Source: Sugiyamaella lignohabitans (Eukaryota > Ascomycota > Dipodascomycetes > Dipodascales > Trichomonascaceae). Taken from it: a stretch of DNA of 64,000 nt. The notes beneath the pieces were generated by a model. That model saw nothing but the letters and a program-made list of their open reading frames with translations, was not told where the DNA came from and did no database searches. Location: assembly GCF_001640025.1 (NCBI RefSeq), contig NC_031672.1, positions 682,001-746,000 on the forward strand. The letters are read 5' to 3'. Below are positions 20,640 through 31,599 of this stretch, in pieces; position 1 is the stretch's first letter; every line of letters begins with the position of its first letter. The translations under genes and the position numbers were made by a program.

Positions 20640-21921
20640 TTCCGTTGATTGCCATGTGAACTTCATGAGACTAAGAACAAAAAAATAAAAACAAGATATG
20701 CGCGGTCCTGCTGCTCTTTACCCGTAACAGAGTGATCAATCAGGTTATCTAACCTTAAATTGATGAAAGAACTAGCCAGTGACCCAAGAAGGCTGCTGAT
20801 TGCATAAAGGGTAAGCGGGGTAGGTACGGCTTTATCAGTGGCAGAATGTTCGGTGCTGATTCGATGCCGCTGATATGCCGGTAGTATGTCGCTGCCTGCT
20901 GCTAATGATATGCATATATACTGATTGTGTGTCAAGATAATCGGAGAATCTAGATGGGTAAATCAAAACGCTAATTACAAGCAAAAAATTAACTTTTTGC
21001 CGAATGGTATCAAATGAAACAAAGGGGTATAAAACGACAATAGCAATGTCAGCAACTAATAACAGTTACAGCTGCCGCTAGGTTATCAAGTTTAATCGAG
21101 ATATTGCCCAAATGATATTATCCAGTTGTCCCAACCAGGACAACAGTATACCCAAGCGGACCCGGTGACATGCAGAAAAAGTGGGGCAAATTTTTATCTC
21201 TGCTTTAGTGGGGCAATGTGAACCGTTGAAAATGGCAATAGGCAGATACACTATTATTGTAATAGTGATAGGTGGTATTGAAAGCAATTGTGACAGCTGT
21301 CATGATTTTAGGGCTGGAAAGTTATTCAATTTTTAGAAGTTTGTAACCGGGTTGTAATCAGTTTAGGTAATGTAGTGTAGCGAATCATGAGATATTGTAA
21401 ATGGTGTAATTGTAATATGATTTTGCTTTCTGTTGTCACTGTGTCGGATTATTACTTCGGTAGATATTGTTGTAATTGGGTCCAGCTATTGGATTCAGCA
21501 GATAATAGTGCAATCAGAGGTGTTATTGACACCCGTAGTATCACTCGTAGAACAGCACTAATGATCTTACCTGCTATATAGTGTGCAACTCTATCAAGAT
21601 CAGGCGAAAACTGGTTACCGTTGTAGTTTCAACTAATTGTCGTTGCCAAGATGTAATTTGAGTCCGAATCTGAATTACAACATCGTTTCTCCGAGAATCA
21701 ACTAGTGACAAACTCTTGGGTATTTTTTTTCGTAGCAAACGGGTTATTAATTGCTACTCCTCAAGTCGAGCCATTTTACACTCCGCTGGTATCGCATCCT
21801 GCACACGATCCTAATGTGATTCATCACATTTCTCATCTCACATCGCATTGGTATCATAATCTAATAATCCTATCACATCCCTCAAGTCCATCTCAATCTT
21901 ACACTCTTTAATACCACGAGT
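20640..21921. other. 1.28-kb spacer
   Basis: It is the promoter region of the Sds3-like gene and the 3' flank of the next minus-strand gene. It is AT-rich, with short ATG frames that are not convincing. No RNA gene or GC-rich element is seen. Confidence 0.5.
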
Positions 21922-22602
21922 CTATTCTCTGTGTTGTCTTTCTCGTAAGATCTCACTTGCTCTCCACCTGTTCATCCCATACATACCTTCTGATATTGGC
22001 TCACTTAATAGAGTCTCCTTTAAAGCTAGTGCTTCCTGCATAGCAGTTTTATCTGTTGAAGTCTTTGTCGATTGTCCATTGAGCTTGCTGTCTGCAGATA
22101 CAGCTTCCTGCTTGACTAGCTGTACTTCGAGACGATTTAGTTGATAGATTGTTGCTTCGTCCTTAGACGATTGATGAAACCCAAACTGGTCAGGAAGTAC
22201 TAATTGTATTTGTGTTGAATTCTTTTTGACTGTGCTTGGTTTCGCCATCTCAGTTGTCGCATCTGTAGTTCGGTCGGTAGATGCTTGACTCGCATATGGT
22301 TCCTGCTTGACAATTAATCTAGCAGCCCCCTCTAGACCATCACTATTGACATTGACCAAATCGCTTGTCGAAGAATTATTTAACGTCTTGGTGAAAATAT
22401 TAATCTTGTCACTTGCATTTTCCGACTGAACGTTTCTGGCACTGTCCCCGCTACTATTTCCTGAACCGGTTCCAGCGGTATCGGCAGACCCAACTGTACC
22501 CGACTCATTATTGGGCGAGATATGTGCGGCACTTCCAACGCCATTCGACTTCATTTCCAAATGACTATCCACATCCATGTCCATAGACCCACTGTTCGAC
22601 AT
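21922..22602 (-). CDS. Unrecognised Ser/Thr-rich 226-residue protein
   Basis: A single frame from an ATG at 22602 to a TAG. The first 110 residues are low-complexity (Ser, Gly, Asn, Asp), beginning MSNSGSMDMDVDSHLEMKS. Two short VKQEP/VKQEA motifs (LIVKQEP near 97 and LVKQEAV near 160) resemble sumoylation consensus sites. The C terminus (YGMNRWRASEILRERQHRE) is charged and helical. The composition suggests an intrinsically disordered nuclear protein, but I do not recognise it. It could also be an exon of a longer gene, although no donor or acceptor is obvious at its ends. Confidence 0.5.
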   Translation of the reverse strand: MSNSGSMDMDVDSHLEMKSNGVGSAAHISPNNESGTVGSADTAGTGSGNSSGDSARNVQSENASDKINIFTKTLNNSSTSDLVNVNSDGLEGAARLIVKQEPYASQASTDRTTDATTEMAKPSTVKKNSTQIQLVLPDQFGFHQSSKDEATIYQLNRLEVQLVKQEAVSADSKLNGQSTKTSTDKTAMQEALALKETLLSEPISEGMYGMNRWRASEILRERQHRE

Positions 22603-24315
22603 TGTAAGTGCGTAGTCTACTCTGTCTGGACGAATTCTCTGTATGTGTGCTTAATTATGTTAGTTAGCTTTTGATTTTCATACTAAGAAGTTAAAAACAA
22701 CGTATTGTTCGGTTTAGGTAGGTGACGAGGTAGGTCAATGTTTCATTCAAGGTAAGGGCGAAAAAATGCAGGCCGTGTCGCTGCAGACTCAATGCACCCC
22801 TCGAGCCAGCGGTTCCGTCTGCTGCTGCTGTTGCTGTGGCTCATCTGCTGGCTCATCTTGTCTAATGGGGCTATTGATTTTTTGGCTGTTGATTTGGCTG
22901 TTGACTTAGGTTGTTGACTTTGGCTGTGATTTCACAAATGTTTCTGACATGGACTCTGCTTACGAATTCGTAGACCTTTATAGATAGCCAGTATTTGTAG
23001 TCAATGCTATATTAATTGTGCTCACGTGCTGAGAATTCCTGACCAGCAAATAAAGCCTGATAGACACGGACTGATTTTCTGACGGAAGTCCGCGTGGCTA
23101 CTGCTGCACCACAAACTGCTTACTATTGTATATAGAATAGCCTATAGCCGGCCAATAAATCTCATGCTATTTTCCTTTAAACAACCATGAATCATTTTAT
23201 ACTTACATAACTGCGTGGTGATAGATACCAAAGTCAATATTTTTTAGCGCCGTTCCCGCACCGTTTCCTGTCGATACACTACTCAAATTCTAATGCTGAT
23301 ATACGCAATTGCTAGTTTATAGCGCTAAGTCTAACAGCTATATCCGTGGGTAAAATCTTTCTCCTTTTCCTATTCCACTCGTTACTTTCCTCGTTTTTTT
23401 TTTGTTTATTTTTATCTGATCAGCTTGATTGCTGAACTGAATCTATGAGGAATATCGCTTATAACAACTCTCTGTCGCTAATTGGTACTAATCAGTACTA
23501 TCAGCAAAATTACCTAACAAACGGCTTGTCTGTTTACTCTGTATTTTCTGTCAAGAAGATTAATTGACAACCTGATCAACCTGTTCCTTCAATTGTATTC
23601 TACAGGCAACCCAGTTTGTTGTTGCAAAGTGAAATATGTTCTAAATGTTCAGCTGCATCAGAGTCCTCTTCCAACTGAATTCAATAATCCAATAATCACA
23701 CTACCAGTCACTCAGTCCAGTTACTTTCTACTTTATTTTGATTCAGCGATGAATATCATTCAGCAAATTTCTACTCAAAATCTCGGTTGTGTCGATTAAC
23801 AGTCAACTTTGTCTCTGACTCACGCCAAGTGTTTGTCTTGTAGCAATAACCTTCCTGCCGTTTGAGTTATGTTTGGTTACTTTTTATTTTTGCCTCGATG
23901 ATGATGCCAATCCATTATTTGCGTCATGCAATGTTGCCTATCAGCCCGAGCTGCGGCTATTTAGAGATAAACGAACCATCTCAGGGGTAAATTGAGCATC
24001 CCAACCTTACCCTTATACACCACCCAAAAACCCCTAAAAACTGTCAATAATAACAGAAGTACGACCTTTCTTTAGTCTTAACTTTCCTAGAACTTGAGAT
24101 AACCCTGGTGTGATCAAACCCCATACTCGGCTCTCCCTCACTGCAAATCCCACCACCCGTTGAGCCAGCTGCAGGCCGATATCGAATATCGCACGGCTGT
24201 GCACCAGTGAACTTTTTTCTCTTCACCACTTTAATCTATAGACGACATTAAATATCAACTGCACCACCAGTACAACGAACTGTTTCAATCGTCTCTTTCC
24301 AGTACACACATACAA
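22603..24315. other. 1.7-kb divergent spacer
   Basis: It separates the Ser/Thr-rich gene (minus) from LRP1 (plus). It contains a short CTG/TTG run near 22813, a T-rich tract near 23390 and a 68-codon frame at 23593-23799 that I do not accept as a gene. No RNA gene is seen. Confidence 0.5.
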
Positions 24316-25160
24316 ATGGAAACAGTACCAGTACTGCAGTCGCTTGTAGGCGCATTATCGGAAAGCATCGATGGTTTAGAGGAGATTCTCAGTCCGCTGC
24401 TGGACCAGGATCTCACCCAACTGGCGGCCTCCCTGCCCGGCCACGCTGAGCAAGCAAACCTCTACGTCCTGCTGGCCTATACTTTGGACGCTCTGTTGTT
24501 CTGTAAGTCCGTTTCTGTTGCCCTCGGTGCCTCCGGCGGCTGGGGCTCCGCCCCAGACCCCGCTGCTCCGCCCCAGACCCCGCTGCTCCTCTCGCTGCGC
24601 TCGAGTCGGTCCGTCGACGGTCCCGCAATCTCCTGCGAAGCAGGAGCCACGGGGTCTGGGGCGGAGCCCCAGCCGCCGGAGGCAACGTGACAACCCCGGA
24701 ATCTCTTCTAACGCGGATAGCACATTTGAAGTCGACTGGAACCAATACCGCTGGCCACCCTATTATGAATGAGCTCGAGAGAGTCAAGTCTTATATGAAC
24801 AAGGTCAAGGAACAGACTGGAGAACCCGTTAAGAAACCCCAGCGAGCGCGGGTGGTGGACAAAGAGGCCGCTAATCGGTTTATTCAGAATGCTCTCAGTG
24901 ACAGCAATGATAAGACCGAGGTGGTGTTCTCTGGAAAGCATACCAGACTCGATGGAGATGAAACAAAGGACAAAGAAGACGACAAAGAAGGGAAAGCTGA
25001 GGAAAGAGATGTCGATACCACAGCTCCCAAGAAAAGGGCTGCTAAGAGCAGCTCAGAAGCTCCTCCAAAAAAGAAAAGCAACAAAAAGGCAGTAGTGAGA
25101 GCCAAGAAGAAGGCTGCTAAAGAAGCCGCTGCCGAGGCTGCTGCAAGTGCCAGAGAATAG
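24316..25160 (+). CDS. LRP1: Exosome cofactor Lrp1/Rrp47 (C1D family), with a GC-rich element in its intron
   Basis: Exons 24316-24502 and 24721-25160 give 208 residues. The 218-bp intron runs from GTAAGT to TTCTAAC and GGATAG. Splicing joins LYVLLAYTLDALLF to SHLKSTGTNTAGHPIMNEL, the conserved core of the Sas10/C1D domain (about 10-95), followed by ERVKSYMNKVKE. The lysine-rich tail (about 125-208, with repeated KKK and alanine-rich stretches) fits RNA binding. In yeast Lrp1/Rrp47 partners Rrp6 in nuclear exosome processing of rRNA and snoRNA 3' ends. A complete double-hairpin element fills most of the intron; read without splicing, it yields spurious Pro/Gly-rich peptide. Confidence 0.9.
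24528..24684. repeat. Full-length GC-rich double-hairpin element A-B1-centre-B2'-A' (site 2), inside the LRP1 intron
   Basis: 157 bp. The left half has an internal tandem duplication of about 20 bp (CTCCGCCCCAGACCCCGCTG, twice). The right half is the B2 arm CTCCTGC-GAA-GCAGGAG followed by the inverted A arm with loop GGA. The intron donor and branch/acceptor lie outside the element. Confidence 0.95.
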
Positions 25161-25624
25161 CTAACGGTATTGCATGCCATGCCCGCATTTTATTTATTTA
25201 TTTTTTATTTAATTTAATTTAATCTATTTAAGTTACTTTTAATAGTTACTCCTGCTACTGGACCCATGGGAGAGCATCTTACATTTTGTCCTAGTGCTGA
25301 GGTAGGATCAACGACAAACTCGGATCGGTCCTATTACTTTGAGATAGTAGCAATCGTGTTAGGGAAAAATCTGAAGCTTGAGACGTAGATGCCAAAGCAA
25401 TACAATGACCGAGTGTTGACAGGAAACTTGCAACATTAGGATCCCATTTGCTATGCAAGAGTGGGCACTATTGAAGGGTGATTTTAAAAAGAAGTTCGGG
25501 AAAAATTTTAAAAATATTACTGTTACTGGCTATTATTGAGCCTCTAGCACGCCTGCTACATACGGTAATATCAGGGGAACAAATGCAGCGGCATGCACGT
25601 GACTACCTGGTGTCAAGAATACCC

Positions 25625-25685
25625 TGCCTCCGACAGCTGGGGCTCCGCCCCAGACCCCGTAGCTCCTCTCGCTGCGCTTGAGTCG
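25625..25685 (+). repeat. GC-rich double-hairpin half-unit A-B1 (site 3)
   Basis: Plus-orientated, A first. The outer block reads CTCCGACAG instead of CTCCGGCGG, but the CTGGGGC-TCC-GCCCCAG hairpin is exact. It lies 464 bp past the LRP1 stop. Confidence 0.9.
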
Positions 25686-26246
25686 TCGTGATTCCGGCTA
25701 ACCAAGGGTGCACATTCTGCGATTCTGGAACCGATAATAGAGCACCACCTTGCCTCAGTGGCACGTAAATATATCTAATTGGCAAAATGTACCGGGTAAT
25801 GTTAATGTTTATAACCGAATGTATTTATGATTTTCTGTCATCGGGACACCGACACACGAGAACGAGATAGATCTTCATCAGATATGTTGACGGATAAACA
25901 GTTTTATAGTGGGGGCGTGAGAAAGTGGGGTATCCTAATTCGGATCGAGCATCCGATAACCCTAAACCATCTGATTGTGGAGCATCGTAACGGTCGCCTA
26001 CAGAAAGGGGTCAGATGAATGGAACTAGCAAGGGGCATTACAAATCAGCCGGAGTTATAACAAAAGAAGCAGACCTTAGTGATGAGTCCTAAATCCTGAT
26101 CTTAAATATTTATCTTAGTCATTATCTGAGCCCTTTGTACTCTTGCACTTGCTATTATCATAGTCAACTTGAGTGATCCCCGCGGAGATAATATTACCGG
26201 TATCAAACCTTAACAACCGTGCATATCCTGAATAGCTTATTCTGCA

Positions 26247-26254
26247 TATAAATA
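26247..26254 (+). promoter_or_regulatory. TATA box candidate of the MCT-type transporter
   Basis: TATAAATA, about 235 bp before the ATG at 26488, which would imply a fairly long 5' leader. Confidence 0.35.
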
Positions 26255-26487
26255 AGACCCTGGCTGGTGCTTTAGGTCGCTGCTTGATTTATGACTGATT
26301 GAGGTAACTGTGTTTCAAAATATTTAGATATTGGATTTGATTCGAATTTTCATTTCGAAGAATTGTTCTTTTCTCTGAAAATTGTTTTTTGAATTGACTG
26401 TCCAAAGTCAGACAAGTTATCACGTTTTCAGGCTAATGAATGGTACTAGAATACAAATCTGTTAATAATAAACACATTCCTTAATCA

Positions 26488-28282
26488 ATGACAGCTAAGC
26501 CCGTATCGGAAGAAGTCGAGAAAATGAAAACTTCAACATGGGGTGGTAGTGAAAAGAAAGAAACAGATATGGATGGGTTAGGAGGCTTGGAGTCTGGCTT
26601 AGCTGGATCTGGAACTGGTACAAGTGAGAACGATATTTCTGACATCGAAGCGTCGGAGAGGAATTTCGATAAAGGGAAGACCTTTGAATCTGCGAAGCCG
26701 CCATTTGAATCGAGTGAAGTGGTACAACCAGATCAAGCTGAGTCAAAGGATGAACAAATTTCGGCTCCAGTAACAGCCCCTCCATTGGTAGGACCTCCTC
26801 CTAATGGCGGACTCAAAGCATGGCTAGTTGTGGCCGGAGGATTTTTCGCATTGTTCAATTCATGGGGAGTAGTAAATGCATTTGGATCATTCCAAGCTTA
26901 TTATAGTACGAATCTGCTGAAAAATGAGAGTGACTCGGCAATTTCGTGGATCGGAGCTATCCAAGGTTTTATTATTGTTTCAACTGGTATTATTGTAAGT
27001 GCAAATGGTACAGGCGTTCCTCGAGTTGGTGTCTTCTGATTTTCATTACTGACGAAGAATAATGAACCATAATTTCGGAATATGACTAACAAGATTTAGA
27101 GCGGACGATTGACAGATAGTGGATATGGCAGGTACATGATCTTTGCGGGATCATTCATGGTATCCTTTGGCTATATGATGACAAGTCTGGCCACCACCTA
27201 TTACCAGGTGCTTCTAGCACAAGGATTTTGCATCGGAATTGGTGCGAATTTGCTATTCCAGGTCACGGTGGCCATAGTAGCACAGTACTTTTCCACCAAG
27301 CGTTCTATGGCCATTGGCATCACCGCCAGTGGAAGGTAAGCATTTCACACTGTCCTCCCCTCACGGAACGACTCGAGCGCAGCGAGAGGAGCTACGGGGT
27401 CTGGGGCAGAGCCCCAGCCGCCGGAGGCACACCTACAACCAGTAAATCTAACAAATAATCCAGCTCGCTGGGAGGTGTTATATACCCAATTATGGTGAAC
27501 AAGCTCATAGGTGAAGTGGGATATCCATGGGCGTCGCGAATCCTTGGATTTACTGGTAAGTTATCTGTATCTCAGACTTAGCATTTTTCAGTTACCAAAA
27601 ACTAACGTTGTAAGTATTCGGTACCAGTATTGTGACATGTGCATTCGTGATTCCTCGGCTGCCCCCTCGAAGATCCGGGCCATGGATAGACATTCCCTCG
27701 CTGCGAGACGCTCCATTCCTGCTGTTTTCGTTTGGTTGTTTCTTCGGATTCCTGTCCATTTATGTCCCGTTATTCTACATTCCATCGTACACGATCCATT
27801 TGGGCTACAGCCAGTCTACTGGTTTGTATATGTCTTCAGTTATCAATGCAGCATCTATTGCAGGCCGTTTGCTGCCCAATCTAGTGGCAGACCGCATTGG
27901 CCCGTTTAACACACTGGTACCCTGTTCGTTCGGAGTGGCAGTCCTGTCATTTGCATGGATAGGTGTTCATAATATAGGTGGTATTATTGCATTTTGTTTG
28001 TTCTTTGGGTTCTTCTCTGGGTCAAACGTGTCTATCCCACCGAGCTGTGTCGCATCTCTCACTCCCAATCTGGCTATTATGGGCACCAGAATGGGAATGA
28101 GCTTTTTCATATCTTCATTTGGCACGCTAGGAGGTGGACCTATTGGCGGAGCTCTTATCACCAGAGACAACGGGGACTATTTGGATGCTCAGCTGTTTGC
28201 GGGCATTGCCGCAACCATCTCCTTCGTCTGCATCTTGTCTGCCAGATTTCTAATTAAAGGCTTTGCTCTTGAGAAATGCTAG
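26488..28282 (+). CDS. Monocarboxylate-transporter-like MFS permease (MCT/Mch family), four exons
   Basis: Exons 26488-26994, 27100-27335, 27464-27555 and 27615-28282 give 500 residues. Introns start GTAAGT, GTAAGC and GTAAGT and carry GACTAAC, TCTAAC and ACTAAC. Splicing joins STGII to SGRLTDSGYGRYMIFAGS, ITASG to SSLGGVIYPIMV, and RILGFT to VFGTSIVTCAF. The first 105 residues are a Ser/Glu-rich cytosolic tail. Then about twelve membrane helices follow, starting GLKAWLVVAGGFFALFNSWG, which fits the MCT family motif. Yeast Mch proteins have no proven carboxylate substrate, with Mch5 carrying riboflavin, so the cargo is unknown. Intron 2 contains a GC-rich half-element in antisense. Confidence 0.9.
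27369..27429 (-). repeat. GC-rich double-hairpin half-unit A-B1 (site 4), in intron 2 of the MCT gene
   Basis: Minus orientation, thus antisense to the host gene. B1 is CGACTCGAGCGCAGCGAG, and the A hairpin loop is AGA. The intron's donor and branch point are outside it. Confidence 0.95.
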
Positions 28283-28336
28283 CCTTCATGCATCTCGTGT
28301 AAACTAATAATTAATGTGCGTTGTGTTTTGTGTTTT

Positions 28337-28390
28337 CCTCCGGCGGCTGGGGCGCTGCCCCAGACCCCGTGGCTCCTGCTTCGCAGGAGC
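28337..28390 (+). repeat. GC-rich double-hairpin half-unit A-B2 (site 5)
   Basis: Plus orientation, in the 145-bp gap between the convergent MCT gene and PEX3. It begins 54 bp after the MCT stop. The A loop is GCT and the B2 arm is CTCCTGC-TTC-GCAGGAG. Confidence 0.93.
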
Positions 28391-28427
28391 TTATCGTCGG
28401 GACGTGGCATATAGGTGTAAATATTAT

Positions 28428-29885
28428 TTATTCACTGGATGTACCGAAATTAGAGTACACGAGGGCGCTGAAGCCATCTAGTTCGGGAACGTTGATCATA
28501 GCTAGAATGTATTCGTTAGGATCAAGTGGCTTGCCTGCTGCTAGGGCATGTCCTTGACGAGTTACGTTGGCAAGAATGCTCGCCAGTTTGACTTTGCTGG
28601 GCTCGGCATCGGCACCACCTGGTGGGTATATGGTAGAAATGGACTCCACAAATACTGTCAGCCCACTGTGAACAAGTCGCTGAATAACATCAATGGCATT
28701 CGGCGATTCGATGAAATCGTATGTCTCATCGAGAAGGCGACGCAATGGCGGTGTCACGAGATTCTCATCATTATCTGCTGATCTGAGGGTACTCAAGTTG
28801 TCAGGATTGACAGGAGCTTGTGATAGTACATATGACTCCAGTTCAGTGGGAGGCAGTAAGTTATTAATGAAATTGTTGGATTCCAGAACACTAATAGGGT
28901 GGTCGATTTTAAATTGCACTTGGCCAATCAGATCAGAAATTTCTGCCAAGCTGAGATCTGTACGTGGGTTCACAGAGTCAAAGACATCAGTAACAGCATC
29001 TTCGATTCTCTCGCTGAGAGCAGCCCAGCCTTTATTTAACAGCCACCAACTGAATGTGAGATACATTCTGTTGATGTTGACTTCTTCCTCTTCGAGTGCC
29101 AGTTTCACCAAGTCCTCTTCAGTTGGTTCTGAAATATATGCGCCATAGGCATTTTCTTCTTGTTCGAGTTTCTGTTGCTTGGTTCTAGACTCAGCCATGT
29201 GAATAACAGAAGCAACGTAATTCTTGCGACCCAGGATATTTAACTGAAGGCGCGTGAAGAAGACCAATAAAGCACTGCAGTATACCAGAGTCATGGCACG
29301 TGCTATACTTCTGATTTTAAGATCTCTCCATAATTCGGTCTTGGTCTTCTTCACTACAGGAGCGGCATCTTCAGTGACCGACCATGATCCAGTGAGAGAA
29401 GCTGGTGCTGATGGCCCAGTACTGGCATTAGTTGTATTTCCTTCATTAGCAACAGCTGGTGAACTGCTGTTCGCTGGTATCGGTGTGTTGCCCGATGTTT
29501 CAGAAGGTAGGGTTTGTACAGAATCATTGAGACTAGGTGTGCCATTAGTGACAGCCTCGTTAGCAATGGCTGCTGTAGTGGCTATCCTTTCCGTTCTCTT
29601 TGCTTGCAATTCTTGGGTAATTTTTTCTACTGGATATTTCTCCATGATCTGAGATGCCAGGCTAGGCAACAGAGCCATGATTGTGAATGTAGCATCTTCT
29701 TGATTCTGCTCAAATCGTCTTTTCAGGTTCTCTCTAGCCTGGCGTTCCGTAGCCAGTCGATCCTGAAGCTCAAAAAACTTATTCTTAACATAATCGATGA
29801 CAAAGTATCCACCAGCTACTAGTCCGGTGGCCACCAAGATCTTGCGTTTGTGTCTTTTCACGAGATTCGATGCTGATTGAAACAT
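28428..29885 (-). CDS. PEX3: Peroxisomal biogenesis factor 3 (peroxin-3)
   Basis: A 485-residue peroxin. The N terminus (MFQSASNLVKRHKRKILVAT) has the short basic stretch and membrane helix (about 15-33) that target Pex3 to the endoplasmic reticulum or peroxisome membrane. The cytosolic part includes the DRLATERQARENLKRRFEQN coiled segment with NQEDATFTIMALLPSLASQI, which is typical of fungal Pex3. It ends with the DGFSALVYSNF region. In yeasts Pex3 docks Pex19 with its membrane-protein cargo and also anchors peroxisome inheritance factors. Length is slightly above the usual 430-460 because of a Ser/Thr/Pro-rich insert at about 112-165. The ATG at 29885 follows a TATA-like TATATAG near 29922. 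Confidence 0.93.
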   Translation of the reverse strand: MFQSASNLVKRHKRKILVATGLVAGGYFVIDYVKNKFFELQDRLATERQARENLKRRFEQNQEDATFTIMALLPSLASQIMEKYPVEKITQELQAKRTERIATTAAIANEAVTNGTPSLNDSVQTLPSETSGNTPIPANSSSPAVANEGNTTNASTGPSAPASLTGSWSVTEDAAPVVKKTKTELWRDLKIRSIARAMTLVYCSALLVFFTRLQLNILGRKNYVASVIHMAESRTKQQKLEQEENAYGAYISEPTEEDLVKLALEEEEVNINRMYLTFSWWLLNKGWAALSERIEDAVTDVFDSVNPRTDLSLAEISDLIGQVQFKIDHPISVLESNNFINNLLPPTELESYVLSQAPVNPDNLSTLRSADNDENLVTPPLRRLLDETYDFIESPNAIDVIQRLVHSGLTVFVESISTIYPPGGADAEPSKVKLASILANVTRQGHALAAGKPLDPNEYILAMINVPELDGFSALVYSNFGTSSE

Positions 29886-31599
29886 GATTGGGTTTGGTTG
29901 ATAATATACCCTTATTTCTATATAACGGTGACAAGTGTAATTGACAGGATGATCAAGCTCTCTTGCTCACAACCCCAATTGTGATTTCCAAACGCTGGAC
30001 TTATTGGCAATGACGCGTTCTGTCCGTGTTTCAAAATAAAGGTTCAATCAATTTCCGGTATTTGATATTTCTGCTCCAAAGTCCTGTAAGAAGAAGTTCA
30101 CAATACCATGAGCTACAAACAAAATCGCTCACTTCCAGAATAATCAGTACTAAAGCAAAATACTGATTTAAGGAGGATCAAGCTGAAAGGTGGAGAAGAC
30201 CATTTTATGCAGATGCAGCTCGATATGTTCCGAGGTTGCGTGAAGCTAGCGAACATCGTTATGAGCCGCATATGTCAAACGGCGACTGACATCCCCCCTG
30301 AACCCCAACACCCGTTTACTATTTTATTCCTGAGGAAAGCATTCAGGAGGACTGTCGACGCAGTAATTGGAGTGTAGAGAGAAGAGAAGCAGCCGTTATA
30401 GACAAGTGGGCAAGCTGGCAAATGGACAAATGGGCAAGTGAGCAAGTGCACAATAGTTACTAGACAAGACTCTGTAGATATTCTAATTGCCAATGGATCC
30501 AGTCCCAGTTCATCCTACTGATGGCTCACTGCATACTCTTTTTTATATTTATTCGAATATTCATTTTAGAAAAGCATTCTGAGTTCGCGGATAAAACTTC
30601 CCGGTTACCCTACTTGGGTTAATTCTCATAGCCAGGGTAGCCCGGGTAACATTTACATGCCGTGCAATTGTTTAATTTCTGAAATGAGCATGTTAAATAT
30701 TCTATATGTTAAATAAACATTACTCCTCGCTAATAATTTTTGGATTATCGCATGATCTACTGGAGTATTATACGGTTATATCATTCTATAAGGATGAATG
30801 CAGGTGAACGTTTGTGTGGCGGATGGAGTCATCATTATCACCAAAAGAAGCTTTGCCGAAGGAGTTTCCGAAAGAGGAGTATGGTGTTAACAAAATCTCG
30901 AGAATTCCCAAGACCATGTCAAGACAATTGCAAACCATTTCCTAGCCAATTTTAAACCAGCATTCAGCCAGTTCCGAGCTACTTTCAAACCAATATCCAG
31001 CCATTTGCAAGTTGAAAGCCCTTATCTAGAATGACAAGACATTGTCTTCTCGAAAGTGGCAATCAAATGCAGCATTCACACCCCAACGTACACCAACCCT
31101 TGGCTTGGATTCTAGATCGAGTATTACAAAATTAAAGTGCTGTTCCCATGTGCTTGAAGGCTGTAAGGTTCACAGCCGATTTCCATCTAAGATGCCTTGC
31201 ATATTTCGACCTGCATGTAAATAAGGTGTGAATCTAAAGTTTTATCGGGGCTAACAATCGTAGCTGTCGACTAAACAAGCATAAAAGGGCGGTGCACATG
31301 TCGGGGGAGATCTCCGCAGCAGCGCCCGAACCTTCTGACTCTGCTGCGCCAAGAATCTCAGGAGGTGACTTGGCTTCAACGTTCGCGTTACTGTGTTAAG
31401 ATGCTTATATAGCAGGGCCGAAGGCCACTCAATTGAGTAGAAATCCAGTTCCACAATTGCATTTGTGAAATTTTGTCCTGATTAGCTCTTGTCTTGACAG
31501 TGTCAAATCTATTCATACTTGGGTTGTTTGTCACGGATATCATCAACCTCAATAAAACCACCGTTCTTTTGATACTCTCATTTTGAATACTTCGATTCA
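29886..31599. other. 1.7-kb divergent spacer with degenerate CAAG repeats
   Basis: Upstream of PEX3 (minus) and of the VWA gene (plus). Near 30402-30452 is a degenerate short repeat of the form (N)GGCAAGTG; inverted GTTACCC/GGGTAAC copies lie at about 30604 and 30645. No gene is seen. Confidence 0.5.

Larger units (their letters stand above)
25161..26487. other. 1.3-kb spacer
   Basis: 3' flank of LRP1 (an A/T-rich run near 25187-25250), an A-B1 half element at 25625-25685, and the promoter of the MCT transporter with a TATAAATA at 26247. No gene is seen. Confidence 0.55.

Noticed and set aside
24503..24720. Long frames across the LRP1 intron in both strands, rich in Pro, Gly, Ala and Arg
   Set aside because: They are frames of the GC-rich element. 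The same peptides (ASGGWGSAPDP, LPPAAGAPPQT, RLGLRPRP) recur at every copy.
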